Below are positions 10,501 through 21,753 of a stretch of DNA of 64,000 bases, in pieces. The stretch comes from Cannabis sativa. Its lineage: Eukaryota > Streptophyta > Magnoliopsida > Rosales > Cannabaceae. The notes below the pieces were generated by a model that saw only the letters and a list, made by a program, of their open reading frames with translations, searched no databases and had not been told where the DNA came from. How positions within the stretch are numbered: position 1 is the first letter of the stretch; the number at the start of each line of letters is the position of its first letter. The stretch is taken from contig NC_083606.1 in NCBI RefSeq assembly GCF_029168945.1, forward strand, positions 13,170,041-13,234,040, given 5' to 3'. The position numbers and the translations under genes are program-made.

Positions 10501-13500
10501 ATTTTGTTACAAATATTTTAATTATTTAAGTTTAAAAAAATTAATTAAAAAGTCTTCTTAGTAATAAATTATATAAAATTAATTAATAATTATTAGTAAT
10601 TTAACTTTAAATATAATTAGTTTTAATTAAATTTTATACGAAAATAAAGTATAAGTTACAAGTTATTTAATATTTATTTTATTTTATTAATTTTTAAATT
10701 AATTATAATTATACAATATAGTGATTTAATGCTTAAAAATAAATGTAAAATATTTAAGGTAAGCATTAAAACCTCCTTTATATATACTTATGGGTTTGGT
10801 TTTGCATGTTTAGCATAACACTAAGTACTACTACAAAATTGGGAGTGGTGATGTAGCAAGAGAATTTTGGTTCGAAACACCTCCAGAGCTCAATCCAGAT
10901 ACTCCTTACGTATTTGGGATTATTGGTACGTAATAATACGTATATATATATATATACTAGCTGAATGTACGTGCCGCCGAGCCACGTATTGCTAATTTCA
11001 TTTAAGATTTTAATCTTTTTAAGATTTTAAATATATTTTATTTTTAAAAATTACAAATTTTTTTCTTGAAAAAAATTAAATATTTATATTTGAAATATCT
11101 TTATATATTTGAAATATTTTTATATTTGAAAAAATTAAAGATAGAAATGATATTTCTGCTAAACCGACACTTAAATCATCGGAGCGAATTAACACCAACC
11201 ACTAAGAAAGAAAAAAAACAGAGAACGGTTTCAAGGTAGAGTATTGTGTTTAATATATGAGTTTGCACGATCAGATTTAGAACAATTACAAATAATGAGA
11301 AAGTAGATACAGAATTAAATCTAATCAAATTTAAATTTAAATGGTATATGATTTAGATATTTTTAATTAATCTATTTAATATTTAATAATTATTTAGTCA
11401 AAAAAAATATCTACAAACATCATAGTGAAAAAAATAATAACAATAAAAAAAATAGTTATCCTTATATGATAGAAAAAATGAAAAAATTAAATTTTATCAT
11501 CAATTAAAATTAATAATTATACCTGTATAATTAATAGGTTAAAAAAAAGAGTAATGACCTATATTATAGATAGATATATAGATTATAGAGTGCAAACACT
11601 TGGACTAATTTGATGACTCTCTACTGCCAAAAATTTATTCACATTAGAATAGAAAAGAAATTAATAAAGCAATTAAAAAGAATAACATCACATTAGAGAG
11701 ATATGTGGCTAAGATGATTTTTTTAATTTAAAAATAGATTATTAATATTTAAAAGATTGTTTAATTTTTTTGGTTTAATTATTAGGTTTACTGGAGATAA
11801 ACCTAATCGTTAAATTTAACATAATATTCTTTTATTTTTAAGTATATTCTCTTAAACCAAGAAATGTCACTTGTGAATTATAACATTACAAATTATTAAT
11901 TGAGTAGTAGTGTATGGTGTTTGTGTGTACAGGAGATTTGGGGCAAACATACAATTCTCTTTCGACTTTGGAGCATTACATGGAGAGTAAAGCAAAGGCA
12001 GTGTTATTTCTGGGAGATCTTAGTTATGCTGATCGGTATGCTTCTTCGTATGAGTATGATCAAATTGGGTTACGTTGGGACACCTGGGGTCGCTTCGTTG
12101 AACCAAGCACTGCCTATCAACCATGGATTTGGAACACTGGAAACCATGAAGTCGACTTTTTGCCTCAACTGGTAATTAAGATACTCATGTAATTAAATTT
12201 CAAACACTTTAATTAAGACTAATATATATATATATATATATTGAAAAACTTGTATAGGGAGAAATGACAACTTTCAAGAACTATTTGAATCGATACACTA
12301 CACCTTATAAGGCGTGCAACAGCAGTGACCCACTTTGGTACTCAATCAGACGAGCCTCTGCTCACATAATCGTCCTCTCAAGCTATTCTCCATATGGTCA
12401 GAACTATTTGATTATTTTGTCTCAAATTATTTGTTTGGTCTTGTTAATTAATATTTGATTTTTGATGAATACAGTAAAATACACACCTCAATACATATGG
12501 CTAAAACAAGAACTGAAAAACGTGGACAGAGAAAAGACGCCATGGCTGATTGTTCTTATGCACATTCCATTCTATAACAGTAACAGTGCTCACTTCATGG
12601 AAGGAGAAGGCATGAGAAGTACGTTTGAGAGTTGGTTTGTTGATTACAAAGTTGATGTCGTCTTTGCTGGACATGTTCATGCATATGAAAGATCGGTATA
12701 TATATATATATGCTTTTCCAAACATTAATATATATTTATATATATATAATTTAATATATATTAATTCATTTGACTAATACTTTTTTTGTGGGTACGTTAT
12801 TTTTTCAGAATAGAATCTCAAATATAAAGTTCAATGTTTCAAATGGTTATCCTTATCCTGTACCCGACGAATCAGCTCCACTTTACATCACCGTCGGAGA
12901 TGGCGGAAATCAAGAAGGCCTCGCCGGACCGTAAGAACTGTTTACATTTCTTTTCATTCTTTTATTTTTAATTTCCTTATGAATTTATGTACATGTAATA
13001 GTTTTAAAATGTAAATTAGTTCCCTTTATATATTATGTCCAAAGGGGCTTGCAATTTAGTATTGAATTCTACTTGTGACCCTCTTAGCAATATTCATGTC
13101 TACTACAACCTTGGATAGGTATGGAATTAATGCCAAATTTTTTAATGGTTACATTATAAAAAATTATGAAAAAAGTGGGTTAAAATGAATTGAGTGTTTG
13201 ATTATGTGGAAAATGTAGTTTCCTGGACCCACAACCAGAGTACTCTGCTTTCCGTGAAATGAGTTATGGGCATTCAACGTTGGAGATTTTTAATCGCACA
13301 CACGCACTGTACCATTGGAACCGCAATGACAATGGCAAGAAGTTACCCACCGATGCCTTTGTGCTACACAACCAGTACTGGTGAGCAACCAATTCTCTCA
13401 TGTCTCAACCATTCACAAGAAAGAAAATGTTGTTGAACTAACTTGGGTTTTGGTCATTTTGTAGGGCTAGCAAACAGATGAGAAAGGAGAAGAAGCATTA

Positions 13501-13537
13501 TCTACGGAGTGTAGCTGCAGGTCTTGGGGTTTATTGA
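7587..13537 (+). CDS. PAP26: Purple acid phosphatase, PAP26-like
   Basis: Dinuclear-metal phosphatase of the secretory pathway or vacuole, releasing phosphate from monoesters. Coding exons: 7587-7772, 7987-8190, 10814-10925, 11933-12171, 12258-12396, 12475-12695, 12809-12930, 13219-13380, 13465-13537. All have GT-AG borders, agree in phase and give 485 aa, the usual family length. A signal peptide covers about residues 1-28 (hydrophobic [10 protein letters not shown]). All five metal-ligand motifs are visible: GDLG, GDLSYAD, GNHE, VLMH and GHVHAYER. The C-terminal KKHYLRSV and the [14 protein letters not shown] context fit PAP26 rather than PAP10 or PAP12. N-glycosylation sites include NVS and NRT. 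Oddities: a conserved Arg in FVERSTAYQ is Pro here (FVEPSTAYQ), there is a three-residue insertion after ADRY, and intron 2 (2.6 kb) is full of MITEs. AATAAA follows at 13679. No break is seen, so it is probably functional. Confidence 0.93.
8263..8330 (+). repeat. Direct repeat in PAP26 intron 2, copy 1
   Basis: CTTCTTTTAAATATTGG.. recurs at 8815-8885 with small changes; both copies continue TTTAAAT.TTC and AAACAA...GAA.TTT. The pair brackets the MITE at 8332-8774. This looks like a local duplication around that insertion or a larger repeat that carried it. Confidence 0.6.
8332..8774. mobile_element. MITE in PAP26 intron 2
   Basis: The ends read GTTTGGTAAC..TTTTTATTTTTAAA (left) and, reversed, GTTTGGTTAT..TTTTATTTTT (right). 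A small GC-rich core (about 8508-8590: TCGGGTTCGAGGCCGGGACC) is flanked by AT-rich inverted arms. The core resembles the opening of the large minisatellite at 9076. No coding capacity. The family is uncertain. Confidence 0.5.
8815..8885 (+). repeat. Direct repeat in PAP26 intron 2, copy 2
   Basis: Second copy of the roughly 70 bp sequence at 8263-8330. It differs by scattered substitutions. Confidence 0.6.
8921..9825. mobile_element. Tourist/PIF-Harbinger-type MITE with GC minisatellite core
   Basis: The terminal inverted repeats are GGGCTCATTTAGTACGTCGT (left) and, reversed, GGGCTCATTTGGTACGCCGT (right). They are flanked by TAA on both sides (8918-8920 and 9826-9828), the target duplication typical of PIF/Harbinger. 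The arms hold TTGTATT-type repeats and stay inverted up to GGTTAACACCAA / CCAACACCAACTAC. The middle is a GC-rich minisatellite. It lies in an intron of the PAP26-like gene and appears to be removed with it. Confidence 0.75.
9076..9627 (+). repeat. GGGTCC/GGTTCGG minisatellite (core of the MITE)
   Basis: About 550 bp built from short variants of GGGTCCGGGTCGGGGTC and GGTTCGG. It is strongly G-rich on the plus strand and matches the G3-loop-G3 pattern for G-quadruplexes many times. It gives long open frames on both strands, but these are artefacts of the repeat. Confidence 0.9.
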
Positions 13538-13678
13538 GAAGAATTTGCTTGGTTCCAAAGCCTACTTTTTAAGCACTAGAGTAGAAATAATCTAAGCTTT
13601 TTAATTGTACTACTTCTTCTTCAAGAACTAGCAGTGGCAAACCTCTATGGTTCTATACGCGTTGTACTGTTTATTACC

Positions 13679-13684
13679 AATAAA
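13679..13684 (+). terminator. Polyadenylation signal of PAP26-like gene
   Basis: AATAAA occurs 142 bp after the stop codon, at a normal distance for a plant 3' UTR. No competing signal closer to the stop is as good. Confidence 0.55.
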
Positions 13685-13689
13685 GCCTA

Positions 13690-14199
13690 CTGCTACTATT
13701 TGAACTTAATTAGAGATAAACAAAATGTTGCTGTTTTGAAACTGAGAACATATTGCACAAAAAATTGGGTTGCAGAAAAAAGAAAGGCTTAAAATGTATG
13801 ATCCAATCATCAAATTGCGGATAATCATTATCCGCAACGGATTAGATTGAATGTTGTATAATCTACCATTTATATATTTAAGTAATTATATAAATGTATA
13901 ATTAATATTTTAAACCATAAAGGAATAGAATTAATAATTTAAAAAACTAAATACCTTTATGTTTTCCCAAAATTATTTGTATATAAAAATTAAAGAAAAT
14001 ATTTATGTTTTTCAATAAAAAAAAAAAAAAACTATTTATAGAATAATATTGAGGCTATCTTGAAGACAAAAGTTAAAGGCAATAAAGTAGTAGGTTTGAT
14101 GTGAGTTGTTTTTCAAAGACCGGACTATTTATGTAGTCTGATTCTTGAAGGTTAAATACTTATTGTTTGGTTATAAAAATTTATTTGAGTGAAGGTGTT
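13690..14199. other. Intergenic DNA after PAP26, no gene seen
   Basis: AT-rich noncoding DNA with an A-run near 14017. The only structured piece is a perfect 11-bp-arm inverted repeat at 13815-13837 (TTGCGGATAAT, one base, ATTATCCGCAA). It sits more than 100 bp past the poly(A) signal, so its role is unknown. Confidence 0.6.
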
Positions 14200-14570
14200 G
14201 AGCATTTCCAATAATTAGTATTCTTTGAAGATGCTATATATTTACACATAATTTAAATATATAATATTTTATTTTATTTTTATTTCACATTATTTTTGAC
14301 ACATTTACTTTTAAAACTCCAATAGTATAATACCTTATAAAAATGCTATAATTATGATTTCACACATTATGTATATAATTTTTTTATTAAACTATTATAT
14401 ATATTGCACATTTAATTTTTTATTGTATTAAGAAAACATAGCATCAATGCCATTGTGTGGCATTAATGCAAATTTCAAGAATAACATTCATTTATTTTCA
14501 ATGGTATAGCATCCTTATATTTTGTCACCTAAGCTTTTCACCGTATAAAGTCCTTTTTTGGCAAGTTAGT

Positions 14571-15637
14571 TGACAAAATATTTTTTCTTTTATGGTAAGA
14601 TTCTTTTGCATACATACCTGAATTCTTACCTTGTGTTTTCGGTTTTAGTTGCTCTTTTCTTTCTTAGGAAAGTTGCACTTTTTCAGCTGGACTTTCCTTT
14701 GTTTGGAAAAACTTCTTGTAAGAGAAGCAATTCTCTTATGGAAAGTTATTTTTTTTAAGGAAACTTGATTTTTGCTTTTTCCTTATTGATTTCGATTGTA
14801 TCTTGATACAATCAGAATATCTAATGTGTTTTTGGCAGGAATCAAGCATTAATAGAGGATCGGACCCGATTATAGCAAGTTTCCCGTTTCTGGTCTGATC
14901 TGCTGCGTCAGCATCTGAAACTGATGCTGTAGATCGTGTTTTCTAATTAGAAGAGTTTTTGTACAGCTGTAGATTCGATCTTGTGACTGTCTCTAAGGTT
15001 TCCATTATTCATTTTTTGCACTTATCTTATTTGAGAGAAGAGGGTTTCTTTATTTTGTGAGAGCCTAGTTGTTCATCTAGGTTCTAGTAGTTTATTTCTG
15101 TTCTTACTCTATCCTAGAGTTTGTGAAGAACGAATTGACTGAACAAGAGATTGGTCTTCGGGAGAAGACTTGATAAAGCCTTACTTCGGGAGGAAGTAAG
15201 CACTTGGTCTTCGGGAGAAGACTTGTTGAAGCCTTACTTCTGGAGGAAGTAAGAACTCACACTTCAAAGACGAAGGGAGTTCGGGCTTGAAGGTGTTTCA
15301 AGAAGTCAAATTCATAAAGTGGTTTACAAAGGATTGCGGCAATACTTTAGAGGGAGTCTAAACTTGTTTAAGTCAATTGTCTTTTTAATTTTGATACTTT
15401 ATTAATTGATTTCATTCTCTGAGCGTGGCCCCGTGGACTAGGAGTGTTCGGGAAAACACTGATACCACGTATAAACCTCTTGTGTCAAGTTATTTATTTT
15501 TCTGCAAATATTTTTATATTCTGCCTGTTCTGTTTTATCACTGCAAAACTAGTTTCTGCAGTAACAGAATTATTTCTGATTCTACAGACGCATACAGTTT
15601 TATATTTTCGTATATGCAATTGACATTTACAAAAACA
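14571..15637 (+). repeat. Copia-type solo LTR inside MITE copy A
   Basis: Comparison with the intact neighbour MITE shows an insertion here. It begins TGACAAAATA and ends ACAAAAACA, with TAGT on both sides (14567-14570 and 15638-15641). No internal region or primer site is present, so it fits a solo LTR formed by LTR-LTR recombination. It contains the phrase GTGGCCCCGTGGACTAGGAG and a 53 bp tandem duplication (15151-15253). Strand and copia assignment are inferred from the ends and length (1,067 bp). Confidence 0.55.
15151..15253 (+). repeat. Two-copy tandem repeat, period about 53 bp
   Basis: TTGGTCTTCGGGAGAAGACTT followed by AAGCCTTACTTC.GGAGGAAGTAAG occurs twice, starting at 15151 and 15204. 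Each unit also contains two short hairpins (GTCTTC..GAAGAC and CTTACTTC..GAAGTAAG). Confidence 0.85.
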
Positions 15638-15694
15638 TAGTTTTTCACACCTCATCAAGCATTCTCCAAAATACTACCATTAGAGATGCTCTTA

Positions 15695-16080
15695 GAACAT
15701 CTGCAATGGTAGCATTCTTAAAGATGGTAAAAATTTACACACCATTTAAAAATATAATAATTTATTTTATCTCCCTTCCACATCATTTTTGGCACTCTTA
15801 CTTTTAAAAATACTCCAATGTATAACACTCTTTAAAAATGCTATAATTATTATTTCACACATTATTATTTAATATATATCTTATTTTTTAGCTACAATAA
15901 CTTTTTAGCTACAATTTTTTATTAAAAAATAACGAATAGCATTGATGTTACAACATAGCATCCATGTAAATTTTTAAAATGGCATCATCTTCTCTCCAAT
16001 GGTATAGCATCTCAATATTTTACCACATAATATGTCCACCTCACCAAGCATCCTCTAAAGTTTTACCATTGGAGATGCTC
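15695..16080. mobile_element. MITE, GAGCAT family, copy B
   Basis: Inverted ends GAACATCTGCAATGGTA (left) and, reversed, GAGCATCTCCAATGGTA (right) bound a 386 bp AT-rich element. TTA precedes (15692-15694) and follows it (16081-16083), as expected for a PIF/Harbinger-type target duplication. It stands 3 bp from copy A. Confidence 0.75.
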
Positions 16081-16995
16081 TTAGAAGAGTGTAATCAATA
16101 TGTGCATTGTAGGGTGAGAATGGCAGGGTTAAAATTGAAATAGAATAAAAAAAAATTCAAGGTAATTAAAAAGGCGAGGACAATTTCCCAAAAATTTAAA
16201 ATAATTACCCCCATTAAATCAATTACAGCTCATTATGAAACGTGGAAATTATTTTGGGTAATTGGTTCCATAACATCTGAGTTTGAACAAGTTAGTCACA
16301 AGCTCAAAAATTGTAAAATTGAGGGGCAATTGTAAGTGATCAAAATAATCTTGAAGGTAAAAAAGTATAATCGAAAAAGAGCTAATGAAATAAAGCGACG
16401 GGAATGTTACTGAAACACACCATCTCACTCGAAAGAAGGGCAGAACATGAAAGATAGAGCTTAACCAGCTTGGAAAGCTAAGCAAAGCTCAAGGAAATTA
16501 GAGGCAGAGCTTGAGGGGCTCGAAGAGCAGAAGTGGATAGGAAAGCACGCAAAGACGAGCGAAGAATAAGTCCACATGGACCATTCCGAACAAAGGAAAG
16601 GAAGGGAACCAATAGTTCATAGAAAATTACATCGTTCAAAAGGGAGACGAATTCTTGTTCACACCAGACTAGTTAAAATTCTATCGGGGTATATTATCAA
16701 AACATTTTGAGCTCAAAAAACAGGAGAACAGGAGAGTGATCAGAGGAACTGAGAGAAAATTGTGTGAACTGACAAAGCAAATGTATCTCAATTAGATTCA
16801 AATTTAGAGTAAATAATTTAATGACATAATATAAATTTGTTGATGAACTAATTTTTAGCATCAACATTATAGAGCAATATTTTCTTTTAATTACTAACTT
16901 ATATAATTTTAAAAAAAATAATTAAACGATCTAAAATGTTTTATCTAATCCACACTATTAGGAATTACAAATTTGACCGATTGTATGAATTTAAA
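16081..16995. other. Intergenic DNA left of the MULE, no gene seen
   Basis: No coding signal. The part at 16390-16780 is purine-rich and less AT-rich than its flanks (AGCTTGAGGGGCTCGAAGAG, ACAGGAGAACAGGAGAG). It may be a scrap of an old retrotransposon, but no protein motif or LTR border was found. Confidence 0.5.
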
Positions 16996-17045
16996 GAAAA
17001 TTTGACATTTTATGCTAAAAAAAACACACATGGTGTTTAATTATA
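16996..17045 (+). repeat. MULE left terminal inverted repeat
   Basis: Pairs with 53583-53633 reversed. The best-conserved block is ATGGTGTTTAATTA, preceded by TATGCTAAAAAA. It is followed by a CCCTCCC-containing leader and a long CT repeat. Confidence 0.75.
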
Positions 17046-17129
17046 CCACCCTCCCAAAAAAAATTTAACTATGTTAATCTTTTAGTGTTAACCCCAAAAT
17101 GCCCCTCTCCTCAAATCCAAAAATTCAGC

Positions 17130-17244
<115 letters not shown>

Positions 17245-17346
17245 TATTGCCGACTGCTCATTGCCGTCATTTTCACCCTCAACGTCCACGGCCGACTGGC
17301 ACCTCCACCATTTTCTCCCTCAACGTCCACCACACTCAACAAACCA

Positions 17347-18753
17347 ATGGGTAAGTATTTTTCTTAGTAAATAGTGTTGTTTTTTGTTGTATTGTATGGA
17401 TCTGAACGTTGTTAGTTATAATTTGTGGCTTTTGTGTCCTTGAAATGGAGGTAGAGTTTGTTCCGAACAGTCTATGTTTTTTTTGGGTTTTTTTATTTTT
17501 TACAATTTTATACGACATTGTATGATGTTTTGTGCGATGTCATGAGAAATCAGAGGTTAGAGATGACATGATTAATTTTGGTGATATTGTACGATTTTTT
17601 GTGCGATTTTGTTTACGATTTTGATGTTAGGCGATTTGTGTGCGATATGTTTGCAGCATTATGCGATTTTTTATGTATGTTTTATTGTGCGACATTATGG
17701 GATATAGTTTCTTTGTTGTGCGATTATTGTGCGACATGATACTTCTTTATATTATTTTTGTATTAGGCAAGATTGTGCGACATTCGTAGTAGCTTGTGCG
17801 ATTTATTGTGCGATATAGTATGCTGATTTTTATGTTTATTTGATTGTATTTCTTTCGGACAGATTCAGCTGTATTTGTGTATGTGCTGTATGATGGCATT
17901 TGGAATGTGGAGGGTTTCAACTGGGTATTTGATTCCTCAAAAAGTAAGACATTGATGTTTGACATTGACTCTACACTGAAAAAGGTGCGTGAAGTTTTGC
18001 ATGAAGAGTTGGAGGTGGACCCATTGGTGTACGAATTGAAGTTAGAAGTTCTTTACATGTACATGAAAGGCACTAAGTTTCCGCCTGTTTTAGTGAAAGA
18101 TATTCAACTACGAGTGTTCTTGAGCATGAAGACAAAAATGAGTGTGGACAACTTGTTGCCACTATTTGTGACTAAGGTGAAGAAGAATGTGAATTTGGAG
18201 CCTACTCCCCGAAATGTAACCCCTAGAAGTGTGGTTGGGATCTTTTTCCCAGAAACTGATCTGGGGGTTGGTTTGAATGAGCAACTTGGCACTAATATAG
18301 ATGATGAGAGAGTGGGTATCGCATTTGATCATTCAAATGAGTTCGATGCTCCCTTTTACGACAATGATCCTGTGGTTGATTTGGGTGTGGATGATGATGT
18401 GGCTCAAAATGTACCTCCCCTAAGGATGGAACTAATTCCAAGCAACCAAGTAAAGTGACAAAGAAGACCCCCCCGGTAGTGAGAATCGCCAAACACCAAG
18501 AACTAGTAGTAGTCGACCATTTCCTTCTATTAGTACTCTTGTATCTGAATTTGAAGTTTCTACTAAATTCAAACCTCTTATGTGGACAAGGGAAGACATA
18601 GAGGAAAAATAATGTGTATACAGCATCTCTTAGTAGTGCGCCTTCAGGGGAGATATATCTTGGCAAGTTGTACAAAAACAAGGAAGAATTGAAGAATGTA
18701 GTGGGAAGGTATGCACTGAAAAATCATTTTTGAGTGGATGGTAAGTAAGTCTG
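17347..18753 (+). pseudogene. MULE transposase, N-terminal part
   Basis: A mini-exon ATGG (17347-17350) is followed by a GTAAGT donor. The next exon starts after CGGACAG at 17863, giving M-D-S-A-V-F. The frame runs to 18456, covering a PB1-like N-terminal domain (YVLYDGIW, then LHEELEVDPLVYEL) and an acidic linker. Past stops and a shift near 18460-18610, the start of the MuDR DNA-binding domain is seen (GEIYLGKLYKNKEELKNVVG, 18651-18710) with a TGA at 18732. The gene is then cut by retrotransposon G1 at 18754 and resumes at 38637. The 17351-17862 intron carries the GCGAT motif array. The start is inferred from the frame-preserving ATGG/AT splice. Confidence 0.75.
17521..17830 (+). repeat. 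GCGAT/GCGAC motif array in transposase intron
   Basis: About eleven copies of GCGAT or GCGAC, usually as TGTGCGATTT or TGTGCGACAT, lie in roughly 300 bp. All are on the plus strand, which is the sense strand of the transposase gene. Spacing is irregular, so this is not a simple tandem repeat. Confidence 0.85.
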
Positions 18754-19662
18754 TGTAATGACCGCTCTAGTAATGTGGATTAGTAAAGGCAATTAGCACT
18801 AATTTTTATTATTTTATTATTATTTGTGAATTAATTTTAATGTGGACCCCAATATTTAGAAATAAATATTAGAGTTATAATTTCTCAATTCCGGAGATTT
18901 TATTAAACTCTAGGGGTATTATTTAGTTTATATGCGAAATATGTTAATTTTGTAATTTTTGCTCGGCGACAACGGAAAATGCGATGGATGGCTAGATTGA
19001 TCACATGGGTAAGTTTAGAACCCTATTTCATAGTGGGAAATAATTTAGAGAAAATAAATTATCGGGATTGGGCGGGGTTATGGAAATTGACCATTTTACC
19101 CCTAGCTTTACAAATACCCTAGTTTTAAGTCTAAGGGCATTTTAGACATTTTGTTTAATGGTGGATTAGGTGGTTGTCCCTCTAGTTGACACCTAGCACA
19201 TTATTTTTTTTCAGCAATGAATTAATTGAGAAAAAAACCATTTCATTTGAGAAAAAAAAAAACAAAGGAAAAACCAAAATTCAAGAGAAGCTCTTTCTTC
19301 TCTCTTTCTCTCTTCGAAGGCAGCAAGGGCAAGGGGTTTTGGGAGCTGAAATTATGTGTTTTCAGCAAAGGATTCAAGAGGAATCAAGGCAAGGTAACCC
19401 TAGTTCTTCTCCCCTTAAGTTTTTGAAGTTTTAGTTTAGTTTCACTATGAATTTCTAGGTTTAGTGGCTGTTGGATTTTGAAATGCTTGGGGTTCAATTT
19501 CTGGGGTTAATTTGAGTTAATCTAAGTCCCTAGCTACTGGTTTTGATGCTTGTGAATGGTTTTAAGCAAGCTTGAGTTTTGAAACTCAAGCTTTGAGCTT
19601 TAATGGCATAATTTGAATTATTGGTTTGTTCTGTGATTTGTTGGTTGGAAATGGATGTTTAT
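18754..19662 (+). repeat. G1 truncated 5' LTR (copy a)
   Basis: It starts TGTAATGACC and matches the first 909 bp of the 3' LTR at 25135 with only about ten substitutions by eye. It then stops abruptly at ATGTTTAT, where a second LTR begins. It is the true partner of the 3' LTR, as the GTCTG duplication confirms. Small ORFs near 19186 are LTR sequence. Confidence 0.9.
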
Positions 19663-21749
19663 TGTAATGACCGCTCTAGTAATGTGGATTAGAAAAGGCA
19701 ATTAGCACTAATTTTTATTATTTTATTATTATTTGTGAATTAATTTTAAATGTGGACCCCAATATTTAGAAATAAATATTAGAGTTATAATTTCTCAATT
19801 TCGGAGATTTTATTAAACTCTAGGGGTGTTATTTAGCTTATATGTGAAATATGTTAATTTTGTAATTTTTGCTCGGCGACAACGGAAAATGCGATGGATG
19901 GCTAGATTGATCACATGGGTAAGTTTAGAACCCTATTTCATAGTGGGAAATATTTTAGAGAAAATAAATTATCGGGATTGAGCGGGGTTATGGAAATTGA
20001 CCATTTTGCCCCTAGTTTCAAAGAAATACCCTAGTTTAAGTCTAAGGGCATTTTAGTCTTTTGTTAATGGTGGATTAGGTGGCTGCCATGAGTGTGTGAC
20101 ACCTAGCACTTTAATTTTCAGCCAAGGATTAATCAATCCTTTTCCCAATTTGGAAAATCAAAGAAAAGAAATTAGAAGAAAACATTTCCTCTTGAACTCT
20201 CTCTCTCTTTCTATTCGGCTGAGGCAAACCAAGGATCAAACCTGAATTTTTTTCCTTCCATTTCCTTGAATCTAAGCTAGGATTGAAAGTGGTTTTATCT
20301 AAGGTAAGCCCTAGAACTCTTGCTTATGTAATTTTTGAGCTTTTTACTTAGTTTGAGCATGTGATTTTGGGAGTAAGTGGCTGTTAGGTTTTAAAGTGTT
20401 TAAGGTTCGAATTTTAGGGTTTAGTTGAGTTGATTCTAAGTCCTAGCTGCTGGTTTTAATGGCTGTAGATGGTTTTTATGCAATTTTAGGTTTAAAGTTC
20501 AAAGCTTTGTTCATTAATGGCAACTTGAGTTGTAATGGTTTATTCTGTGAATTACTGCCTGGAAATCATTGTGTATGCATTGTATAGGTATACTGGAGAG
20601 TTTGGTTAAGTTTGGGCTTGATTTGAATTAAGGGGGAAGATTTTTGGTTCCCAGCAGATGAACCGAAATTCCGGTTCTGGGTGGTCTGTACCAACCGGTC
20701 GACCGGTTGGTGACCCAGAACCGGGATGCGGTTGGGAACCTGCCGTCTACTGTTGGGGGATTTTCCAGAACCCTAGTTTTGGCCAATTTTGAGATATTTA
20801 GGGTATTGCCATGAGGTTTATCGATAGGGAAACTTTTAGTTTCAAGTTTTAAGTCCCGGAAAGTGATTTAGCGAGTCACTCATCTGTATTACCATTATTG
20901 TGATTAGGGCATCCATCTAGCACGTGAATTCCGTTCAGGTCGGCCAGCACACTTGAATTTGGAAAACAGGTAAGAACTGTGTATAATGTATGATGTGATT
21001 ATCTGAATGTGTGTATATGTGTTTATATATGCATGCTTGAATTATGTTAAACACTACCAACACTTGTATGATTAAGTTATAGAGTGTATTGGTACAGTGA
21101 TTGTTGTTGATTTGAGTACGATACAGTGATACCAACACAAGCATAGGAAAATGCTAAGGTGTGTGGTACATCACTCGGTTGTTACTCAGTGATCAGGATA
21201 AACCCTACCAACACTCGTACTGTGAGGTACGATGTGTATGTGGTATAGTGGTTGTACCCTGGTATTGAACGTTCATACTCATCTGTTAAGCTCTGTAAAT
21301 AGGTGTATGGGCGCCTATTTACAGGTCGGAAATTATATGGTATGTTATATGCATTTCTTACTGAGTCTGTTGACTCACAGTTTCTGCTTCCATGTGTAGG
21401 TAAAGGAAAGGCGAAGGCTGAACAGGAATGAACCTGAGCTCGTGTGAGATTGTACATGTCAAGCAGCGCGACCTGGAGAGTTCGGTCTCGGGACATCTGG
21501 GTATTATATTTTGAAAGTCGCTGTGCGACCTGTGAATGATGTATTTTGAAATGTAAAGTTTAAAAAGTAAATTTTACAAAGTTTGAAATCGGGATCCCGG
21601 GATTTGTAAATATTATATTATATTACAAAGTTTAATATTTAAAGCAAAAGTTTTAATTTGACACGTTTTTCGAGAAATTTCTTTGATTAGCAAAGATTGC
21701 ACAATGATTAAAAAAGCACTGTAGCGTGCCTTAGCATTAGGGCGTTACA
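19663..21749 (+). repeat. G1 second, complete LTR (copy b)
   Basis: Runs from TGTAATGACC to GGGCGTTACA (2,087 bp). It is much less like the 3' LTR than copy a is; for example the segment at 20100-20300 is replaced by unrelated sequence. A hairpin-forming zone at 20671-20724 contains the perfect 22-bp palindrome described in the findings. Confidence 0.9.
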
Positions 21750-21753
21750 ATTT

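Larger units (their letters stand above)
14200..15691. mobile_element. MITE, GAGCAT family, copy A (split by a solo LTR)
   Basis: The left end is GAGCATTTCCAAT and the right end reverses to GAGCATCTCTAATGG. The body shares phrases with copy B, such as CTATAATTAT.ATTTCACACATTAT and GGTATAGCATC. It is interrupted by the LTR at 14571-15637, so the original MITE was about 420 bp. TTA flanks the right end only. Confidence 0.7.

Noticed and set aside
10940..11560. Possible insertion in PAP26 intron 3 (phrase ACTAGCTGAATGTACGTGCCGCC and A-rich tail)
   Set aside because: Looks repeat-like, but no paired end or target duplication was found.
19186..19434. 82-aa frame, duplicated at 25567-25812
   Set aside because: Both lie within the paired LTRs of G1. 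The repetition reflects LTR identity, not a gene.
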